A stretch of 64,000 bases of DNA from Lentilactobacillus fungorum. GTDB lineage: Bacteria; Bacillota; Bacilli; Lactobacillales; Lactobacillaceae. The notes beneath the pieces are model-generated. The model searched no databases, was not told where the DNA came from, and was given only the letters and a program-made list of their open reading frames with translations. How positions within the stretch are numbered: position 1 is the first letter of the stretch; every line of letters starts with the position of its first letter. The stretch is taken from contig NZ_BNJR01000012.1 in assembly GCF_016860605.1 (NCBI RefSeq), positions 62,001 through 126,000 on the forward strand, written 5' to 3'. Positions 1-8,568 of this stretch are shown here, one piece after another. A program made the translations under genes and the position numbers.

Positions 1-48
1 GAGAAGATTCTTGAACTTCTTAATCAACACGTTAGAGAAATCAAGTGA
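1..48 (+). CDS. C-terminal 15 residues of a CDS entering from the left, possibly an ArsR-type regulator
   Basis: The reading frame is open from base 1 and encodes EKILELLNQHVREIK followed by TGA at 46-48. A short amphipathic helix ending in a basic residue fits the C-terminal dimerisation helix of a small winged-helix regulator of the ArsR/SmtB type. The next gene encodes a His-rich putative metal-binding protein, which suits that guess. The identification is inference because only 15 residues are visible. Confidence 0.45.
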   Translation, partial: EKILELLNQHVREIK

Positions 49-128
49 AAACATTTGAATATCGTATCAAGATATGTTTATATGTAGATGTAGCGATGTT
101 GTTCAGTTTTTTATAGGAGGAATGTAAT

Positions 129-461
129 ATGGCAGATCCAAAAGCAGAAGTTAACCCAAACCACGTTCATAGTTTACATTGTGGTCACACAAAGATTCTT
201 CATCACGATCACATCGACTTTGTGGAAGCAAACGGCCATCTCCATCATAAACACGAAGACCATTGGGACGAATGTCGAATTGAAGTTTCAGAGCAAAATC
301 CCGATGGTGAACATCCAGTAGAAGGCGAAATTCATAATCAATATTGTGGTCACGAACAAGTTCCGCATGGTGACCACATGGACTATTTAGTAAATGGCAG
401 ACTTCAACACGTTCATGGCGATCATGTTGATGACCACGGTCCAGTTGATATTGTCAGCTAA
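129..461 (+). CDS. Histidine-rich two-repeat putative metal-binding protein
   Basis: Small cytosolic protein of 110 residues with no signal peptide or membrane segment. It contains two copies of a CGH-x5-HxDH module: CGHTKILHHDHIDF near residue 18 and CGHEQVPHGDHMDYL near residue 73. Each module is followed by a second His cluster (HLHHKHEDHWD and LQHVHGDHVDDH). The Cys/His/Asp density points to transition-metal binding (Zn, Cd, Cu or Ni), but the metal and role are not known to me. The ribosome site AGGAGG at 116-121 fits the ATG at 129. It lies 80 bp after a probable ArsR-type regulator tail and may share its operon, as a metal buffer or chaperone. Confidence 0.8.
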   Translation: MADPKAEVNPNHVHSLHCGHTKILHHDHIDFVEANGHLHHKHEDHWDECRIEVSEQNPDGEHPVEGEIHNQYCGHEQVPHGDHMDYLVNGRLQHVHGDHVDDHGPVDIVS

Positions 462-509
462 TAATTAATCATCGAACCAAGGGCTTTTCCCAAGGTTTTC
501 AAATATAAT

Positions 510-554
510 AAATCGCGCTACTATTCCTTTTGAGAATAATAGCGCGATTTTTTC
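510..554 (+). terminator. Rho-independent terminator, probably bidirectional
   Basis: A 17-bp stem (AAATCGCGCTACTATTC against GAATAATAGCGCGATTT, one mismatch) is followed by T residues on the + strand. It sits between the converging His-rich protein gene and the sugar porter gene, and the complementary strand also has an AT-rich tail. Confidence 0.85.
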
Positions 555-581
555 TAACGACTAATTACTATTTATTTGCGT

Positions 582-1970
582 TTATTTGCGGTTGGCTCCC
601 TGTTCTTCAATCTCTTCCAAACTGCGGCCCTTAGTTTCTGGCACGCAAGCTTTGATGAACCAAACACCCAGCAGGCAAATCACCCCAAAAATCGCAAAGA
701 CCGCATCTTGAGGCATATTGGCCGTCATGATCGGGAATAACAGTCCAACGGCAAATGACCCAATCCAGTTAGCAGAAGAAGCCGCACCGGATGCCCGGCC
801 CCGAATTGCTAACGGGAAGACCTCGCCGATAATGACCCAAGTCAAAGGTGCCCAAGTAAATGAATAAGCAGCCACGTAAAGGCTTAAGAAGGCAACAATC
901 ATCATTGGACTTGCATTTGGCATCAACATATTAATCACTGTGGGCAAAATGAAGGATAGGCCCATCACCGTGCCACCCAAGATGAGTAAAGTCTTTCGCT
1001 TAAATTTATCGGCAATGGCTAAGAAAACTAGTGAGCCAACTACTAGCAGAATTCCTTGGATAATTGGCCACATCAATGCCGAACTAGCCGCTTTACCAGT
1101 CGCCTTTTCAACAATCAATGGAATATAGTAGAAAATTGCGTTGGCTCCTTGGAATTGTTGGAAGGCCGCAACGCCAATTCCAGCAATTGCCAAGTAACGA
1201 TACTTGCCACTGAAAACAGTTCCCCAAGAAGTCGCCTTGGAGACATTCTTTTCTTCGGCTGCCGTTTCTTGAATTTGAGCTAATTCCGTATCAATTTCGT
1301 CATCATTATCACGGATATAACCCAAAACCCGGCGCGCGTCATCGATACGCTGACTTTTAACCAAGAACCGGGGTGATTCAGGCAATCGAGAGACCCCAAA
1401 GAACAAAATGAGAGCTGGTACCGCTGCTAGGCCAAGCATGAGTCGCCAAGCCAAGTTCTCTGGCAAGTCCTTTAAAACAAAGTCCATCACGTATGACAAT
1501 AACATCCCCGATACGATCATCGTTTGGTTAATCCCAGTGAGCCGCCCGCGCAGTTTGGCGGGAGCCATTTCGGACATATAAGCCGGTACCAAGGCGGAAG
1601 AGGCGCCGACTGCAAGCCCTAAGAAGACCCGCACAGCAATTAGGTAATACTGGCCGTCGTTAGGCGAAATTGCTGATAAGATTGAACCAATCATAAAGAC
1701 AATCGCCGATAATAGAATCATCTTTTTTCTACCAAGCTTATCAGAAAGCTGGCCGGCAATTGCGCCGCCAAAGATGGCTCCTAACATGACTGCTGATGTA
1801 ATCCAACCGACGATCGTTGCGTTATTTTGTAAGCCCCAATCGGTCTGTAAAAATGGCAAGGCGCCAGTCATAACCCCAATATCGTAACCAAACAGAATGC
1901 CACCAAATGAGCCAAAGAAGTAGATAAATCTGCTTGAGATCTTCTTTTCTTTCGTGATAACCTTTTCCAT
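582..1970 (-). CDS. MFS sugar:proton symporter (sugar porter family)
   Basis: Twelve-helix membrane protein of 462 residues, the usual sugar-porter length. Family marks are the LFGYDIGVMTGAL stretch in helix 1, GQLSDKLGRKK in the helix 2-3 loop, PESPRF before the central loop and PETKGRSLEEIE at the C-terminus. Overall it resembles XylT/AraE-type pentose and hexose symporters of lactobacilli; the substrate cannot be assigned. The ATG at 1970 is chosen because AAGGAG (1978-1983) lies 7 nt upstream, whereas the upstream in-frame TTG at 1976 is almost on top of that site. Two 120-bp palindromic repeats and, beyond them, a promoter with a cre-like site precede it, suggesting catabolite control of a long leader transcript. 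Confidence 0.9.
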   Translation of the reverse strand: MEKVITKEKKISSRFIYFFGSFGGILFGYDIGVMTGALPFLQTDWGLQNNATIVGWITSAVMLGAIFGGAIAGQLSDKLGRKKMILLSAIVFMIGSILSAISPNDGQYYLIAVRVFLGLAVGASSALVPAYMSEMAPAKLRGRLTGINQTMIVSGMLLSYVMDFVLKDLPENLAWRLMLGLAAVPALILFFGVSRLPESPRFLVKSQRIDDARRVLGYIRDNDDEIDTELAQIQETAAEEKNVSKATSWGTVFSGKYRYLAIAGIGVAAFQQFQGANAIFYYIPLIVEKATGKAASSALMWPIIQGILLVVGSLVFLAIADKFKRKTLLILGGTVMGLSFILPTVINMLMPNASPMMIVAFLSLYVAAYSFTWAPLTWVIIGEVFPLAIRGRASGAASSANWIGSFAVGLLFPIMTANMPQDAVFAIFGVICLLGVWFIKACVPETKGRSLEEIEEQGANRK

Positions 1971-1993
1971 TGTCAATCTCCTTATCTTAAATC

Positions 1994-2238
1994 AGTGAGC
2001 GGAGCCAGGCGCTTAGAAACTGGAACATAAGGCTCCTCAGACGGAAATTCCCGGGCTTGGAATTTTTGGCTGAGGTGCTTATGTGGAAGTTTCTGCCTGG
2101 CGCAGCTGTCCTACAATCAGTGAGCGGAGCAAAGCGGTTAACAATCGGAGCGTAAGTCTCCTTCGAGGAAAATTCCCGGTTCTGGGATTTTTTTCGAAGG
2201 TGCTTACGCGTAGATTGTTGCTTTACGCAGCTGTCCTA
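1994..2238 (-). repeat. Palindromic repeat group A (2 copies), abutting the sugar porter ribosome site
   Basis: Copies A1 (1994-2113) and A2 (2119-2238) are each 120 bp and separated by 5 bp. On the + strand each begins GTGAGCGGAGC and ends CAGCTGTCCTA. Each folds into a long interrupted hairpin. The inner stems differ (CCTCAG with CTGAGG in A1; CCTTCGA with TCGAAGG in A2) and both have an AAATTCC/GGAATTT-type tip. The GTGAGC end faces the gene, 23 nt from its ATG. A1 is nearly identical to copy C1 some 6.6 kb away. Confidence 0.95.
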
Positions 2239-2303
2239 TCATCCATGCTTCCCGTTTCGACAAAGTTGAAAGGGGTTGCATAACAAATCAAACAAATTCT
2301 TAA

Positions 2304-2357
2304 ATCATAACTTATACTAACATCAGTTACAAAACGCTAATATAACAACGCTTACAT
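2304..2357 (-). promoter_or_regulatory. Promoter for the sugar porter with adjacent cre-like site
   Basis: On the minus strand TTGTAA (2327-2332) and TATGAT (2304-2309) are separated by exactly 17 nt. Immediately upstream, ATGTAAGCGTTGTTA (2343-2357) matches the CcpA cre consensus WTGNAANCGNWNNCA at all but one position. The promoter lies outside repeat group A, so both repeats should be transcribed as leader RNA. A second, weaker cre-like stretch lies near 2399-2413. Confidence 0.65.
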
Positions 2358-2488
2358 TGATTAGAACAAATTAGTATTTGAAATAGCCACTAACCCTGCA
2401 GCGCTTACAAGGTGATATATTAAAGCATTTATCCGTACAAATCAACTATAAACTTTATTAACCTTACAAATAAATTTAAAGTAAGCGC

Positions 2489-2522
2489 AAAAAAGCCTTC
2501 GCTTCAACATTTGAAGCGAAGG
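2489..2522 (-). terminator. Terminator of the alsS-alsD operon
   Basis: CCTTCGCTTCAA pairs perfectly with TTGAAGCGAAGG around a 3-nt loop. On the minus strand it is followed by CTTTTTTG. It lies about 90 bp after the alsD stop. The opposite strand also carries a T-run (ACATTTTTT). Confidence 0.85.
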
Positions 2523-2609
2523 ACATTTTTTACTAATATTAAAATCAATTTTACTTAAATTAAACGATTTGTTATCAATATCCGCTATATGATTATCAGT
2601 CAAACATCA

Positions 2610-3320
2610 TTACTCAGATTTTTGAATACTCCCAGCAATATCGTCTTTTGAAAAGTCGTGAGTCATATACGCCTCATTATTAACCGGCAGATGTTGTTCT
2701 AATGTATCAAACAGCTGATAAGTGACCTCACCTTTTACCAAGCGAAAATCAAGTACATGCCCGCCATATTGATGATCGGCTGAAAGGAAATGATGGTGGA
2801 AGCCACCAACCGCGGCGCCATTAAACAATTGCGGCGAATAGTAGCTGAGAAGGGTCCCATCAACTTGATCCCGCGTAAAAATGCTTTGATTTTTTGCGGT
2901 TTCAGCTAATGTTGCATAGGGCCGCTTCGATTTAGCAACTGCTCGCGTCTTGACATTTGCAAAGGTCCCCGTAATTTTAAGCGAGAAGAAGGTGTTTTCA
3001 GCCCGGCTTAGTGCTTGCATTTGTTGATTCAAATCATCTTGGTCAACGTTTTCTAATTCTGCCAGTGGCGAATAACGAGCAAAATGAGCGTTGGCAAACG
3101 GTAGCGTAAAGTCGTCATCAACAATTATGACTTTGCCAGTTGAATCGACTTGATAGGGCTTGCCATCAAGAATAATCAGTTCACCGTCTAATCCTTCACC
3201 GGTGCCAATCCCGGTGTCACCGTGTTTTAAAAGATCGCCCATTGTAATCGTGCCGTCAAGTAATCCTGGGACCAGTAAGGCTAACGTTCCATGTTGATAC
3301 AGTGTCGTATAATTTACCAT
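2610..3320 (-). CDS. alsD: Alpha-acetolactate decarboxylase
   Basis: Cytosolic zinc enzyme converting alpha-acetolactate to acetoin. At 236 residues it has the normal family length. The zinc ligands are seen as HxH in GGFHHHFLS (His175 and His177) and His188 in GGHVLDF. The conserved arginine is R126 in VKTRAV. The ribosome site AAGGAAG precedes the ATG at good spacing. It follows alsS by 25 bp in the same direction, so the pair forms an operon that diverts pyruvate to acetoin. In lactobacilli this relieves acidification and pyruvate overflow. A strong terminator follows. Confidence 0.95.
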   Translation of the reverse strand: MVNYTTLYQHGTLALLVPGLLDGTITMGDLLKHGDTGIGTGEGLDGELIILDGKPYQVDSTGKVIIVDDDFTLPFANAHFARYSPLAELENVDQDDLNQQMQALSRAENTFFSLKITGTFANVKTRAVAKSKRPYATLAETAKNQSIFTRDQVDGTLLSYYSPQLFNGAAVGGFHHHFLSADHQYGGHVLDFRLVKGEVTYQLFDTLEQHLPVNNEAYMTHDFSKDDIAGSIQKSE

Positions 3321-3345
3321 TATGAAGACTTCCTTAGTGTCATCG

Positions 3346-5022
3346 TTAATTTAAAATATCTTTCATTAAAGCTGATTTCAACTTAATGTTATCACTATAG
3401 TCCACCGGGATGTCAACAACGACTGGTCCTTGTGTATGAAACGCCTCATCAAGCACTGCTCCCAAATCATCTGGGCCAGTCACTTGCAAGCCCTTGGCGC
3501 CAAAGCTTTCAGCATATTTAACATAATCCACTGGGCCAAACTTAACGCCGGCATCCTTACCATACTTAGCGATTTCTTGGAACTTCACCATATCATAGTA
3601 GCCATCGGTCCAAATCACCTGAACGATGTTTAAATGCAATCGAACCGCTGTCTCCAATTCCTGGCCGGAAAACAAAAAGCCACCATCGCCAGAAACCGAA
3701 ACTACCGGCTTTTCAGGCCGGGTTAATGCCGCCGCGATCGCCCAAGGTAAAGACACGCCCAGCGTCTGCATCCCATTACTAAACAGTAAATGTCTTGGCC
3801 GATAAATTCTAAAGTAGCGGGCCATCCAAATGTAGTGACTGCCAACATCAACGGTAACCGTTGTCTCATCATCAACGCGTTCCTGCAGCGCACGGACAAT
3901 TGCTAATGGATGAACCTGACCTGGTGTCGTAGCCGCCGGTACTTCACGTTGGGAAGAAAACTCAGTTCGTAAATTATCGAGCGTTTTTGTCACTTCTGGT
4001 GAGAGATCATACTCACCCACAAATGCATTGGTGAGCGCATCAATTGTATTTTCAATATTTGATTCTACAATCAAATCAGGCTGATAATTAGTAGTAATTT
4101 CAGGGGCAACCGTATCAATATTCACAATCTTTTTATTATGTTCAAGATTCCAATTCCGAGCTTCGTATTCGACTGGGTCATAGCCAATCGCCAAAACCAA
4201 ATCGCTTCGTTTTAACAAAGTGTCACCAATTTGATTTCTAAACAAGCCCACCCGCCCAAAGAAACGGTCTTCAAGCTTTCTGGAAACCACGCCGGCCCCT
4301 TGGTAAGTCTCAACAACTGGCAGCGACACCTCGCCGAGCAGCGCATGGAGCGCCTTGGTTACTTCCGGAGTCGAAGCCCGCATACCGGCAAAAATAACCG
4401 GCAGTTTCGCGTTCTTAACCATCTCAGCGATTTTTTGAATAGTTTCATCAGATGCTCGACCCTCGTCGGCACGCCGTAACGGGGCAATCTCTGGCCGATC
4501 GGTCTCGTCGCTTAGTACGTCGGCTGGCAACGACAGAAATGCCGCTCCCGCTTTTGGTGAAATTGCCGTGGCATAGGCGTTTGAGAAGGCTTCGGACACG
4601 TTATTGGCATCTTGGACTTCCACACTACTTTTGGCGGCGTTAACCATCAGTTCTTTGCTAGGGATACTTTGATGAGTTAGGCGGGCTAAATCGTCTCGAG
4701 GGACCTGGCCGCCTAAAGCAATCACTGGATCCCCCTCAGTCGTTGCCGTCATTAGACCGGTGACCAAATTAGAAACGCCGGGGCCAGAAGTAGTTGCCAC
4801 AACGCCGGGCTTGCCAGTTAATCGACCAATGCCCGCTGCGATAAAAGCCGCATTTTGTTCATGCCGGGTGACAATCAGCTTCGGCGTTTTCGGGTCATCG
4901 CTATACGTTAAATCTTCAAACAGTTGATCAACTTTTGCGCCCGGAATGCCAAAAACATACTTGACGCCTTGATTGATCATTGACTGAATCAGGGCTTTTG
5001 ACCCCCGCTTTTTTTCACTCAT
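3346..5022 (-). CDS. alsS: Catabolic acetolactate synthase
   Basis: Thiamine-diphosphate enzyme condensing two pyruvates to alpha-acetolactate. At 558 residues it has the three-domain layout: an N-terminal PYR domain with catalytic Glu55 in TRHEQNAAF, a central domain, and a C-terminal PP domain with the ThDP/Mg motif beginning GDGGFLFSGQE. The motif's last part reads WTDGYYDM, where many homologues have a ND-type pair. The coupling to alsD and the absence of a regulatory small subunit gene show the catabolic type rather than the branched-chain biosynthetic enzyme. The start has GAGGTG upstream. No obvious promoter was found in the 170 bp before repeat group B. Confidence 0.95.
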   Translation of the reverse strand: MSEKKRGSKALIQSMINQGVKYVFGIPGAKVDQLFEDLTYSDDPKTPKLIVTRHEQNAAFIAAGIGRLTGKPGVVATTSGPGVSNLVTGLMTATTEGDPVIALGGQVPRDDLARLTHQSIPSKELMVNAAKSSVEVQDANNVSEAFSNAYATAISPKAGAAFLSLPADVLSDETDRPEIAPLRRADEGRASDETIQKIAEMVKNAKLPVIFAGMRASTPEVTKALHALLGEVSLPVVETYQGAGVVSRKLEDRFFGRVGLFRNQIGDTLLKRSDLVLAIGYDPVEYEARNWNLEHNKKIVNIDTVAPEITTNYQPDLIVESNIENTIDALTNAFVGEYDLSPEVTKTLDNLRTEFSSQREVPAATTPGQVHPLAIVRALQERVDDETTVTVDVGSHYIWMARYFRIYRPRHLLFSNGMQTLGVSLPWAIAAALTRPEKPVVSVSGDGGFLFSGQELETAVRLHLNIVQVIWTDGYYDMVKFQEIAKYGKDAGVKFGPVDYVKYAESFGAKGLQVTGPDDLGAVLDEAFHTQGPVVVDIPVDYSDNIKLKSALMKDILN

Positions 5023-5193
5023 AAGAACACCTCGATTGAATTTTATAATCCTAATATACTATCGAATGTGGCTTTTAGCTATTTTGAGTTGGTTTTCACA
5101 ATTCGTTTAGGGGTCGCTGGCCTTGCTAAATAAGTTAAAGTTCAGCAAAAATTACCTCAAAATTTGAAAATAAGTGTATGATTTACTAAACAA

Positions 5194-5563
5194 AGGACAG
5201 CTGTGCCAAGCAGAAAGCTGCGCGTAAGCACCTTTGCGAGAAATTCCAGGCCCGGGAATTTCCCGCAAAGGAGCCTTACACTCCGACTTCTAACCGCTTT
5301 GCTCCGCTCACTGTTTTTATAGGACAGCTGCGCCAGGCAGAAAGCTACACGTAAGCACCTCTAACAAAAATTCCAGAACCGGGAATTTCTGTTAGAGGAG
5401 ACTTACGCTCCGCTTTCTAAGCGCCTGGCTCCGCTCACTAATTGTAGGACAGCTGCGCAAAGCAGAAACTTCCGCATAAAACATCTTGGCCAAAAATCCA
5501 GGCCCGGGATTTCCGGCCAAGATGCCTTATGCTCCAGTTTCTAACCGCTTTGCTCCGCTCACT
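5194..5563 (+). repeat. Palindromic repeat group B (3 copies), abutting the HAD phosphatase ribosome site
   Basis: B1 (5194-5312), B2 (5320-5439) and B3 (5445-5563) are 119-120 bp with 5-7 bp spacers. They run AGGACAGCTG...GCTCCGCTCACT toward the gene. Inner stems are TTTGCG/CGCAAA, CTCTAACA/TGTTAGAG and ATCTTGGCC/GGCCAAGAT respectively. B2 shares its core with D2, and B3 with F3, so sequence types are shared between loci rather than within the tandem. The group ends 20 nt before the GTG at 5584. A possible TATGAT lies near 5176, with no convincing -35. Apart from the repeats, the gap from alsS (5023-5193) holds only AT-rich DNA. Confidence 0.95.
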
Positions 5564-5583
5564 AATTAACAGGAGTGATCACC

Positions 5584-6267
5584 GTGACTTATTCCACCAT
5601 ATTATTTGACGTCGATGATACATTACTAAACTTCGAAGCATCAGAAAAACAAGCCTTGGAAAAACTCTTTAAGACAATTCACCAACCGTTAACGCCAGCG
5701 GTTTATCGGGATTACCATGACCTAAACGCCCAATTATGGCACCGATATGAGCGCGGCGAAATTAGCCGAGAAACATTATTGAACAGCCGATTTAATCTTT
5801 TCTTTGCTCATTATGGTCAAAACATCGATGGCAAGCTTTACGGGCAAAAGTACCGAACGTTTTTATCCGAAGGCCACGACCAAATCCCTCAAGCCCAAAC
5901 GTTACTAAACGATATTCGGCCAAACCATCAACTCTATGTCATTACCAATGGCATCGCGGCGACTCAGCAACGGCGGCTTAAAGAATCCGGGTTGGTCAAC
6001 TACTTTGATGATGTCTTTATCTCAGAAAGAATCGGTCACAAGAAGCCTGACTCAGCCTTTTTTGAAGCGGTGGCTGATCAAATTCAGGGTTTTACTAAAC
6101 AATCAGCATTAGTTGTTGGCGATTCATTGACTTCAGATATCCTTGGAGCAAAGCATTTTGGCATTGATTCGGTTTGGTTTAACCCTCACCACTTACCAAA
6201 TGCTAGCCAAACTAAGCCAACCTATGAAATTGACCACTTATTGAGCTTAGAGGCAATCGTAAGTTAA
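5584..6267 (+). CDS. HAD-superfamily phosphatase, YjjG-type nucleotidase
   Basis: Cytosolic phosphohydrolase of 227 residues. Motif I is FDVDDTLLNF with nucleophile Asp9 and Asp11. Motif II lies in YVITNG and motif III/IV in GHKKPDSAFF and VGDSLTSDI. The cap and length fit YjjG-family 5'-nucleotidases, which remove the phosphate from (often non-canonical) pyrimidine nucleotides; the substrate is inferred from family only. The GTG at 5584 is chosen because AGGAG (5571-5575) lies 8 nt upstream; an upstream in-frame GTG at 5575 overlaps that site. Three palindromic repeats form its upstream region. Confidence 0.85.
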   Translation: MTYSTILFDVDDTLLNFEASEKQALEKLFKTIHQPLTPAVYRDYHDLNAQLWHRYERGEISRETLLNSRFNLFFAHYGQNIDGKLYGQKYRTFLSEGHDQIPQAQTLLNDIRPNHQLYVITNGIAATQQRRLKESGLVNYFDDVFISERIGHKKPDSAFFEAVADQIQGFTKQSALVVGDSLTSDILGAKHFGIDSVWFNPHHLPNASQTKPTYEIDHLLSLEAIVS

Positions 6268-6291
6268 CCCATCTCACAATAAACTGATTTT

Positions 6292-6317
6292 AACGCTGGC
6301 AGATCCCAGCGTTTTTA
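6292..6317 (+). terminator. Terminator after the HAD phosphatase
   Basis: AACGCTGG and CCAGCGTT pair around a short loop and are followed by TTTTAATT. A second hairpin, TGACTAAACCC with GGGCTTAGTCA at about 6363-6396, follows and may be a back-up. Confidence 0.8.
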
Positions 6318-6447
6318 ATTTCCCTTGATAAATATTCCGCTTTAATTCATTTAATTTAAATTATTGACTAAACCCATATCCTCAACGGGCTTAGTCATTT
6401 AGGCCCCATCGAATTAATATTCATGTTAGTATACCTGACAAATTAAT

Positions 6448-6476
6448 TTGTTATTTGTTAATTATTAACTTATAAT
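6448..6476 (+). promoter_or_regulatory. Promoter of the MHS-family transporter
   Basis: TTGTTA (6448-6453) and a perfect TATAAT (6471-6476) are separated by 17 nt, in a very AT-rich stretch 77 nt upstream of the ATG at 6553. Confidence 0.7.
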
Positions 6477-6552
6477 ATGAAATTACTAAGAAATTTTCTA
6501 ATTAAACTGCTGGTTAGAAATGATTACGAGTCAATTAAGGAGGTCATTTAGC

Positions 6553-7896
6553 ATGCAAACCATGAGTCAAAGTCGAATTACAAGTAATATCATTAAGGGA
6601 TCATTGGGCAACATGATCGAATGGTTTGATTGGTATATTTATGCATCATTTGCCATTTATTTTGCGAACTCATTCTTTCCAGATGGTGACCAGACCGTCG
6701 AACTTTTGAGCACCGCCGCTGTTTTTGCCATCGGGTTCCTAATGCGACCGTTTGGCAGCTTTATCATGGGTAAATATGCTGACCAGCATGGTCGCCGAGC
6801 TGCGTTAACACTTTCGGTTAGCATCATGGCCGCCGGTTCATTGATGATCGCCGTCATCCCAACTTATGAAATGATCGGCCTCTTCTCACCAATTTTGCTG
6901 GTACTCATTCGGCTAATTCAAGGGCTTTCGCTTGGCGGAGAATATGGCATTTCAGCAACTTATCTGTCTGAAATGGCCACCAGTGGGCGCAGAGGATACT
7001 ACGCTTCTTTTCAATACGTCACACTAATCAGTGGTCAACTATTGGCGTTGATCGTGCAAATTGTTCTTCAATTATCGTTTAGCGATTCTCAGTTACGTAG
7101 TTTTGGTTGGCGAATTCCATTTGCAATTGGTGCGATTGGCGCATTAATCGTGTTGTACCTGAGATTATCAATGGATGAAACCAATCAATTTAAGCATGTG
7201 AAAAATGCTCATGCCCATCGTGGCACGCTCCGGCAATTGGCAAAATATCCCAACCAGGTATTAACCGTTGTCGGCTTAACACTTGGTGGCACCATCGCAT
7301 TTTATACGTATACTACCTATATGCAAAAGTACATGATTAATTCGCTGGGACTGACACCAAAACTGGTCACTTGGATTAACTTTTTGGCGTTACTTATCTT
7401 CATGGCCGTGCAACCCCTGTTTGGCCACTTATCCGATAAAATTGGCCGCAAGCCCTTGCTTTATTGGTTCGGCCTTGGCGGCACAGTCTTAACAGTGCCA
7501 ATTTTCTTAGGCCTCCAATACTTTTCGAATCCTTGGGCATCATTTTTCCTCATGCTGGCAGGGCTACTCATTGTCAGCGGGTATACTTCCATTAACGCCG
7601 TCGTCAAGGCAGAACTGTTCCCAACTGAAATTCGGGCTTTAGGGGTTGGCTTTCCCTACAGTTTGACAGTGGCCCTGTTTGGTGGAACGGTTGAATACGT
7701 TGCCCTTTGGCTTAAGCACATTAACCATGAAGATTGGTTCTTCTTTTACGTCTCAGCCGCTGCTTTTATCAGCTTTTTGGTTTACGTCCGAATGTTAGAA
7801 ACTTCCAAACACTCGACACTCAATGACAACGCGCAGACTCAAGCACCAGTCACTGACCCAGAGCAATCTAGTCTACGAGGACCGTCTGATCGCTAA
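6553..7896 (+). CDS. MFS transporter, metabolite:H+ symporter (MHS) family
   Basis: Twelve-helix permease of 447 residues. The N-terminus shows the MHS marks SLGNMIEWFDWYIYASFA and RPFGSFIMGKYADQHGRR, then RLIQGLSLGGEYG. This groups it with transporters of organic acids and osmolytes (KgtP, ShiA, ProP types); the substrate is not predictable. The ATG at 6553 is preferred because AAGGAGG (6537-6543) lies 9 nt upstream; an earlier ATG at 6520 lies before that site. It has its own promoter and is probably monocistronic. Confidence 0.85.
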   Translation: MQTMSQSRITSNIIKGSLGNMIEWFDWYIYASFAIYFANSFFPDGDQTVELLSTAAVFAIGFLMRPFGSFIMGKYADQHGRRAALTLSVSIMAAGSLMIAVIPTYEMIGLFSPILLVLIRLIQGLSLGGEYGISATYLSEMATSGRRGYYASFQYVTLISGQLLALIVQIVLQLSFSDSQLRSFGWRIPFAIGAIGALIVLYLRLSMDETNQFKHVKNAHAHRGTLRQLAKYPNQVLTVVGLTLGGTIAFYTYTTYMQKYMINSLGLTPKLVTWINFLALLIFMAVQPLFGHLSDKIGRKPLLYWFGLGGTVLTVPIFLGLQYFSNPWASFFLMLAGLLIVSGYTSINAVVKAELFPTEIRALGVGFPYSLTVALFGGTVEYVALWLKHINHEDWFFFYVSAAAFISFLVYVRMLETSKHSTLNDNAQTQAPVTDPEQSSLRGPSDR

Positions 7897-8012
7897 CGAC
7901 TTCAGAATCTTGAATTATTTCTTAAGCGAACACTTTGCTTGCGATTGCTCTTCCTATTTAATATGCTTAGGTTGTGTATGAACTCAGCCATATTTATAGG
8001 AGGTACGCTGTA

Positions 8013-8492
8013 ATGTCAGAAACTTATGATTTCCCAAAGACCCGCGCTCAACTCAATCAACTGGTTGCAGATATCAGCCAATTAATGACTAATGTTCAAC
8101 AAACTCACTGGTATATGCGGGGAGAAAACTTCTTTAGATTACACCCATTAATGGACGATTATTCCGATCAACTGGGTGAACAACTTGATAACGTAGCTGA
8201 ACGCCTAATTGCGCTCAATGGTTCACCGTTTGCTACCACTCACGAGTTTATTGAAAATACCGGCCTACCAGATGAAAAGGTTACTTGGGATCAACTAACG
8301 ATGAGAGATTTCATGCAACGATTGTCTGATCAATTTAAGTATTTGCGTGACCAGTATCAAAAGGGCATTGAAATAACCGACGAAGAGAAGGACTTTCCAA
8401 CCCAAGATATGCTTAATGGGTTTAAAGAAGCAATTGATAAGGATATTTGGATGGTCAATGCTTACTTAGGTAAAGGGCCTTACGACGAATAA
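8013..8492 (+). CDS. dps: Dps-family mini-ferritin
   Basis: Cytosolic 159-residue protein of the ferritin-like Dps group, which forms 12-mers that oxidise and store iron and protect DNA from peroxide. The inter-subunit ferroxidase site is visible: His in QTHWYMRG, then HPLMDDYSDQLGEQLDNVAERL with the acidic ligands. Start at 8013 follows TAGGAGG with normal spacing; the frame is open further upstream (7974) but lacks a site. The N-terminal tail has few lysines, so strong DNA binding is doubtful. A weak hairpin (TTTCCAT/ATGGAAA, 8526-8551) may end the transcript. Confidence 0.9.
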   Translation: MSETYDFPKTRAQLNQLVADISQLMTNVQQTHWYMRGENFFRLHPLMDDYSDQLGEQLDNVAERLIALNGSPFATTHEFIENTGLPDEKVTWDQLTMRDFMQRLSDQFKYLRDQYQKGIEITDEEKDFPTQDMLNGFKEAIDKDIWMVNAYLGKGPYDE

Positions 8493-8568
8493 TTGAGATA
8501 ATCAGTCATTTTGGTTCTAAATCAACTTTCCATCAGTCGGGTATGGAAAAATAAATGGCTGGTGGTTG

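Noticed and set aside
1994-2238. Open frames inside the palindromic repeats (for example 2083-2283, 8797-9012, 21802-22020, 41379-41591)
   Set aside because: They arise because all copies share the same sequence; similar peptides appear in either strand, and none has its own ribosome site.
2610-5022. alsS as a biosynthetic ilvB
   Set aside because: No ilvN or other branched-chain genes nearby, and it is coupled to alsD.
5194-5563. Repeats as rho-independent terminators
   Set aside because: Long stems are present but none is followed by a T-run, and they lie directly before ribosome sites rather than after genes.
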